Below, in pieces: positions 61,573-64,000 of a DNA stretch of 64,000 nt. Position numbers and translations under genes: made by a program. The notes beneath the pieces were generated by a model. That model was not told where the DNA came from. It ran no database searches and saw nothing but the letters and a program-made list of their open reading frames with translations. Origin of the DNA: UBA1930 sp943371535 (GTDB lineage: Bacteria; Bacteroidota; Bacteroidia; Chitinophagales; Chitinophagaceae); assembly GCA_943371535.1 (NCBI GenBank), contig CALRVE020000005.1, forward strand, positions 1 to 64,000, written 5' to 3'. Each line of letters begins with the position of its first letter. Positions within the stretch are counted from its first letter, which is position 1.

Positions 61573-63045
61573 ATGAAGTTGATAATTACTATATTAATTT
61601 CAATTCTCATCAACCCAACTATTCAGTATAAATTACTGCATGCTCAAAATATTGCAACCTTTGTAGATTCAATCTTACAACATAAAACCATTAAGCTACC
61701 TGTTTACGAACCCACTACTAAAAACTTTGAACGTAAGTTTTTTACAATGGAATTTTGTAAAAGCAAATTTGTAGATACTACAGGAATGTATGTACTTCAA
61801 AATGCCGATATTTTATCTATCAATTTAATCTTCACCGATTATCCTTCTAGCCTAGATTTAAAACCTTTAAACCGTAGTAGGTTTATTCAATTGAATAAAT
61901 ATTTGCCCAATGCCATTCTAAATAAGAACACACAGTGGCTGGTTATTAGACAAATGAATGGGTACGATAAAAATTCGGCTAAAGACATGTTTCATGGCTT
62001 TGTAATTAATTACAGGCTACCAATAGCCGATAAAGAACGTAAGCAGGAAATTGATTATGTGAAATTTGTTACACCCGATCCTATACCTGAGCCAGAGGAA
62101 GAAGTGGTTGAAAAAATTCCTGCCAAAAAAGAAAAAGTAAGGCATTGGGATGTTATTAGAAATGGTGAAACCAAATACAATATTTTATTAGATCGTTTCA
62201 TTAAAAAAATTAGTACTACTAAACAGAAAGTAGACGAAGAGTTTTTAAAAAGAGATACAATTGTTGTTTTAACTCGTAAAGATGCTTTGCGTTTTAAATT
62301 AATTAATGGAAAAGAGCAAGAACTAGATAATAAAAAAGATACTTTATACTTTTTGTTAGATGCATTGCCTAAAAAAGTAGAACATATTCCACCAAGAGTT
62401 AAACCTAAAGTTGTACTTAAGAAAGATTCTACTTTTTTTAATATAGTTGGGCGAAATCAATTTAAAAACATGTTGGTAGTAGCCGATGTTACTACAAGCA
62501 TGAATCAATATAATGCTCAAATAGTTCAATGGATAGCCATGCAAACCAATCAACAAAATTTAAAAGCCTTGGTTTGTTTTAACGATGGCGATGGCAAACA
62601 AACAGAACACAAAATAATTGGTGCAACTGGTGGTATTTATGGAGAAGTTTTTTCTTCTCCAACACAAATTGGTGATTTAATTGTAAACATTATGCATAAA
62701 GGCAGTGGTGGAGATATTGCCGAAAATAATTGTGAAGCACTAATAAAGGCAATAAGCATGTTTAATAACTATGAAGATGTTGTATTAATTGCCGATAGTT
62801 GGTCGCCGGTAAGAGATATTGAGCTATTGCCTCAAATAACCAAACCCATAAAAATTATTGTTTGTGGAAACGATTTAGGCCCACATCCCGATTATGTTTC
62901 TATTGCATATTTTACAAACGGTAGTTTACATTTTATAGATGGAGATGTAACTAATTTTTCCCTACTCAAAGAAAACAAAATCATGAACATTAAAGGCACA
63001 AATTATATTCTAAAAAATGAGAGAGTAGCTTATGCTTTAAAATAA
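61573..63045 (+). CDS. Secreted protein with a VWA-like C-terminal domain
   Basis: The 490-residue protein has an N-terminal signal region ending near YKLLHAQ. The N-terminal half (residues 30-280) is unassigned and rich in Lys/Glu. From about residue 295 the strand NMLVVADVTTSMNQYNAQIVQWI carries DVTTSM, close to the DxSxS metal site of von Willebrand A domains. A Gly-rich segment (GSGGDIAENNCEALIKAISMF) and DVVLIADSWSPVRD follow in the usual order. Its partner is unknown. It is convergent with the VanX-like gene, four bases apart. Confidence 0.72.
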   Translation: MKLIITILISILINPTIQYKLLHAQNIATFVDSILQHKTIKLPVYEPTTKNFERKFFTMEFCKSKFVDTTGMYVLQNADILSINLIFTDYPSSLDLKPLNRSRFIQLNKYLPNAILNKNTQWLVIRQMNGYDKNSAKDMFHGFVINYRLPIADKERKQEIDYVKFVTPDPIPEPEEEVVEKIPAKKEKVRHWDVIRNGETKYNILLDRFIKKISTTKQKVDEEFLKRDTIVVLTRKDALRFKLINGKEQELDNKKDTLYFLLDALPKKVEHIPPRVKPKVVLKKDSTFFNIVGRNQFKNMLVVADVTTSMNQYNAQIVQWIAMQTNQQNLKALVCFNDGDGKQTEHKIIGATGGIYGEVFSSPTQIGDLIVNIMHKGSGGDIAENNCEALIKAISMFNNYEDVVLIADSWSPVRDIELLPQITKPIKIIVCGNDLGPHPDYVSIAYFTNGSLHFIDGDVTNFSLLKENKIMNIKGTNYILKNERVAYALK

Positions 63046-63049
63046 TCAA

Positions 63050-63760
63050 CTATTTTGTAATTCTTCTCATTTCATTAAAACTTAAATCCATTAATTCAAA
63101 ACGTTGGGCAGCATTGGGTAAATAAAAGTGCCACCATTCTGTATCTAAAGGTAAAAAACCTTGATTACGCATAGCATCAATTAAAGTAGTTCTATTTCTT
63201 AATACTGTTGGTGTAAGTTGCATATAATTTAAATGAGCTTTTTCGGTAAAATCGTCATAAGGTGTAGGCATTTCAAGTTCTTCACCTGTTTTTAGATTAT
63301 ATAAAGTTAAGTCTACCGCAGCACCACGATTATGACCACTGCCTTTTGCAGGATTTGCAGCATATCTTTCATCGGGTACAACTTCCCACATTTTTTTGGT
63401 AATGGCATATGGTCGGTAAGCATCAAAAATTTTCAAGCCGAAGCCGTGTTGTTGAAGTTCTATGGCAACTTTATGTAAAGCTTCGGCAGCTTCAATTCTC
63501 ATAAAAGCATCGGGGTTAGTGTATAAAACTTGCTTGGTGAAGTTATTTGTAGTTGCATATTTCCAATCAAATATTACATTAGGCACATATTGACGTAGAG
63601 GAACCATTTTTTTTGTAGAATCGGTTTTGAGTAAAAAATTATAGTATCCAACCTTATCAATTACTTGTAAGCCATATTCGTTTTTGCTTATTTTTAAGGG
63701 GTTTAATGTACAAGATTCTAAGAAAAGCAACAATAAACTGCCATATTTTACAAAGTCCAT
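63050..63760 (-). CDS. D-Ala-D-Ala dipeptidase, VanX/DdpX family, lipoprotein
   Basis: From the ATG at 63760 the protein has 236 residues and begins with a lipoprotein signal (YGSLLLLFLESC, Cys17); a longer reading from 63781 would use TTG. The M15D zinc peptidase motifs are complete: SGHNRGAAVDLTL (SxHxxGxAxD) and the active-site Glu and His in DTEWWHFYL. DAYRPYAITKKMWEVVPD is also typical. It cleaves D-Ala-D-Ala dipeptide, probably for recycling peptidoglycan; no vancomycin-resistance neighbours (vanHA, vanRS) are present. Confidence 0.92.
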   Translation of the reverse strand: MDFVKYGSLLLLFLESCTLNPLKISKNEYGLQVIDKVGYYNFLLKTDSTKKMVPLRQYVPNVIFDWKYATTNNFTKQVLYTNPDAFMRIEAAEALHKVAIELQQHGFGLKIFDAYRPYAITKKMWEVVPDERYAANPAKGSGHNRGAAVDLTLYNLKTGEELEMPTPYDDFTEKAHLNYMQLTPTVLRNRTTLIDAMRNQGFLPLDTEWWHFYLPNAAQRFELMDLSFNEMRRITK

Positions 63761-63873
63761 GCTTGAAATTTTAACAGCCAATTTACATAAATAATTTTGT
63801 TACTGCTGTAAAATGGTATAAACAAGTACACAAATAATTAATAATCATTTTTCAGATAATAACAATACACCCT

Positions 63874-63881
63874 TATTTTTG
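63874..63881 (+). promoter_or_regulatory. Candidate -7 promoter box for the gene at the right edge
   Basis: TATTTTTG is an exact TAnnTTTG match, 20 bases before the start codon at 63902. Confidence 0.5.
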
Positions 63882-63901
63882 CAGAATCAATAAAACACGT
63901 T

Positions 63902-64000
63902 ATGAAGAAAATAATCCTGTCTTTACTAGCTCTATGCTTAGTAGGTGCAACATTTGCCCAAACAGCAACAACCCCTAGCTACAAAAAAAGACCAACCCTT
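63902..64000 (+). CDS. Secreted protein, 5' end only
   Basis: The ATG at 63902 opens 33 codons up to the right edge. The N-terminus MKKIILSLLALCLVGATFAQ is a classical signal peptide with cleavage after Ala-Gln, followed by a Thr/Pro-rich stretch. The rest of the protein lies outside the window, so no function is assigned. Confidence 0.75.
   Translation, partial: MKKIILSLLALCLVGATFAQTATTPSYKKRPTL

Noticed and set aside
63050..63781. Vancomycin-resistance cluster
   Set aside because: Only a VanX-like dipeptidase is present; vanH, vanA/B and vanRS are absent, so a recycling role is more likely.

Overview
The window is AT-rich and reads as a chromosome segment of a member of the Bacteroidota, most likely family Chitinophagaceae (inference). 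The grounds are a C-terminal type IX secretion sorting domain, DUF4954, DUF1599 and BT_3928-type proteins, a Nudix-type regulator in an arabinose operon, TAnnTTTG-type -7 promoter boxes and the absence of Shine-Dalgarno sequences. No rRNA, tRNA, CRISPR array, prophage or insertion sequence was recognised. Both edges cut genes.

Layout. 1-4.1 kb: a lipoprotein fragment, phoH, a thioredoxin-like protein and a membrane acyltransferase. 4.2-10.7 kb: an L-arabinose operon (araB, araD, araA, Nudix-type regulator, aldose 1-epimerase), interrupted by a four-helix-bundle (23S rRNA intervening-sequence type) gene and by a 371-base repeat-rich gap. 10.8-24.1 kb: mostly information-processing genes (thrS, infC, dnaE, proS), with a beta-propeller protein, an NlpC/P60 lipoprotein and a flippase. 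24.3-32.2 kb: outer-membrane and secreted proteins, a GNAT-like/small-protein pair, folP, DUF1599, a DoxX-like protein and a lone OppB-like permease. 32.4-40.4 kb: DUF721, an M13 peptidase, MiaE, a BioF-like enzyme, a NYN-LOTUS protein and an isolated urocanase. 40.5-50.7 kb: a sulfur (persulfide/thiosulfate) module under a Crp/Fnr-type regulator. 50.7-63.8 kb: DUF4954 broken by a stop codon, glmS, radC, prs, rplY, pth, an FAH-family enzyme, a fused E1 2-oxoacid dehydrogenase, a secreted VWA-like protein and a VanX-like dipeptidase.

The most coherent system is the sulfur module. A TauE/SafE exporter, a persulfide-dioxygenase-like MBL/rhodanese protein, a type IX-secreted kelch-like protein with an MFS transporter, and a six-gene operon (rhodanese, universal stress protein, two YeeE/YedE halves, porin, Crp/Fnr regulator) are arranged in four transcription units. 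Each unit is preceded by a TGTAAC-N4-GTTAC(A/C)-like palindrome, and each palindrome lies exactly 21 nt upstream of a -7-like box, the geometry of class II activation near -41.5. This suggests one autoregulated regulon that includes the kelch and MFS proteins, which have no assigned role in sulfur metabolism.

Other standout items are an in-frame insertion of about 32 residues in urocanase that looks like intergenic repeat DNA captured in a gene, a single in-frame TAA in DUF4954, a nested multi-hairpin element between the flippase and proS, and several families of dispersed intergenic repeats.
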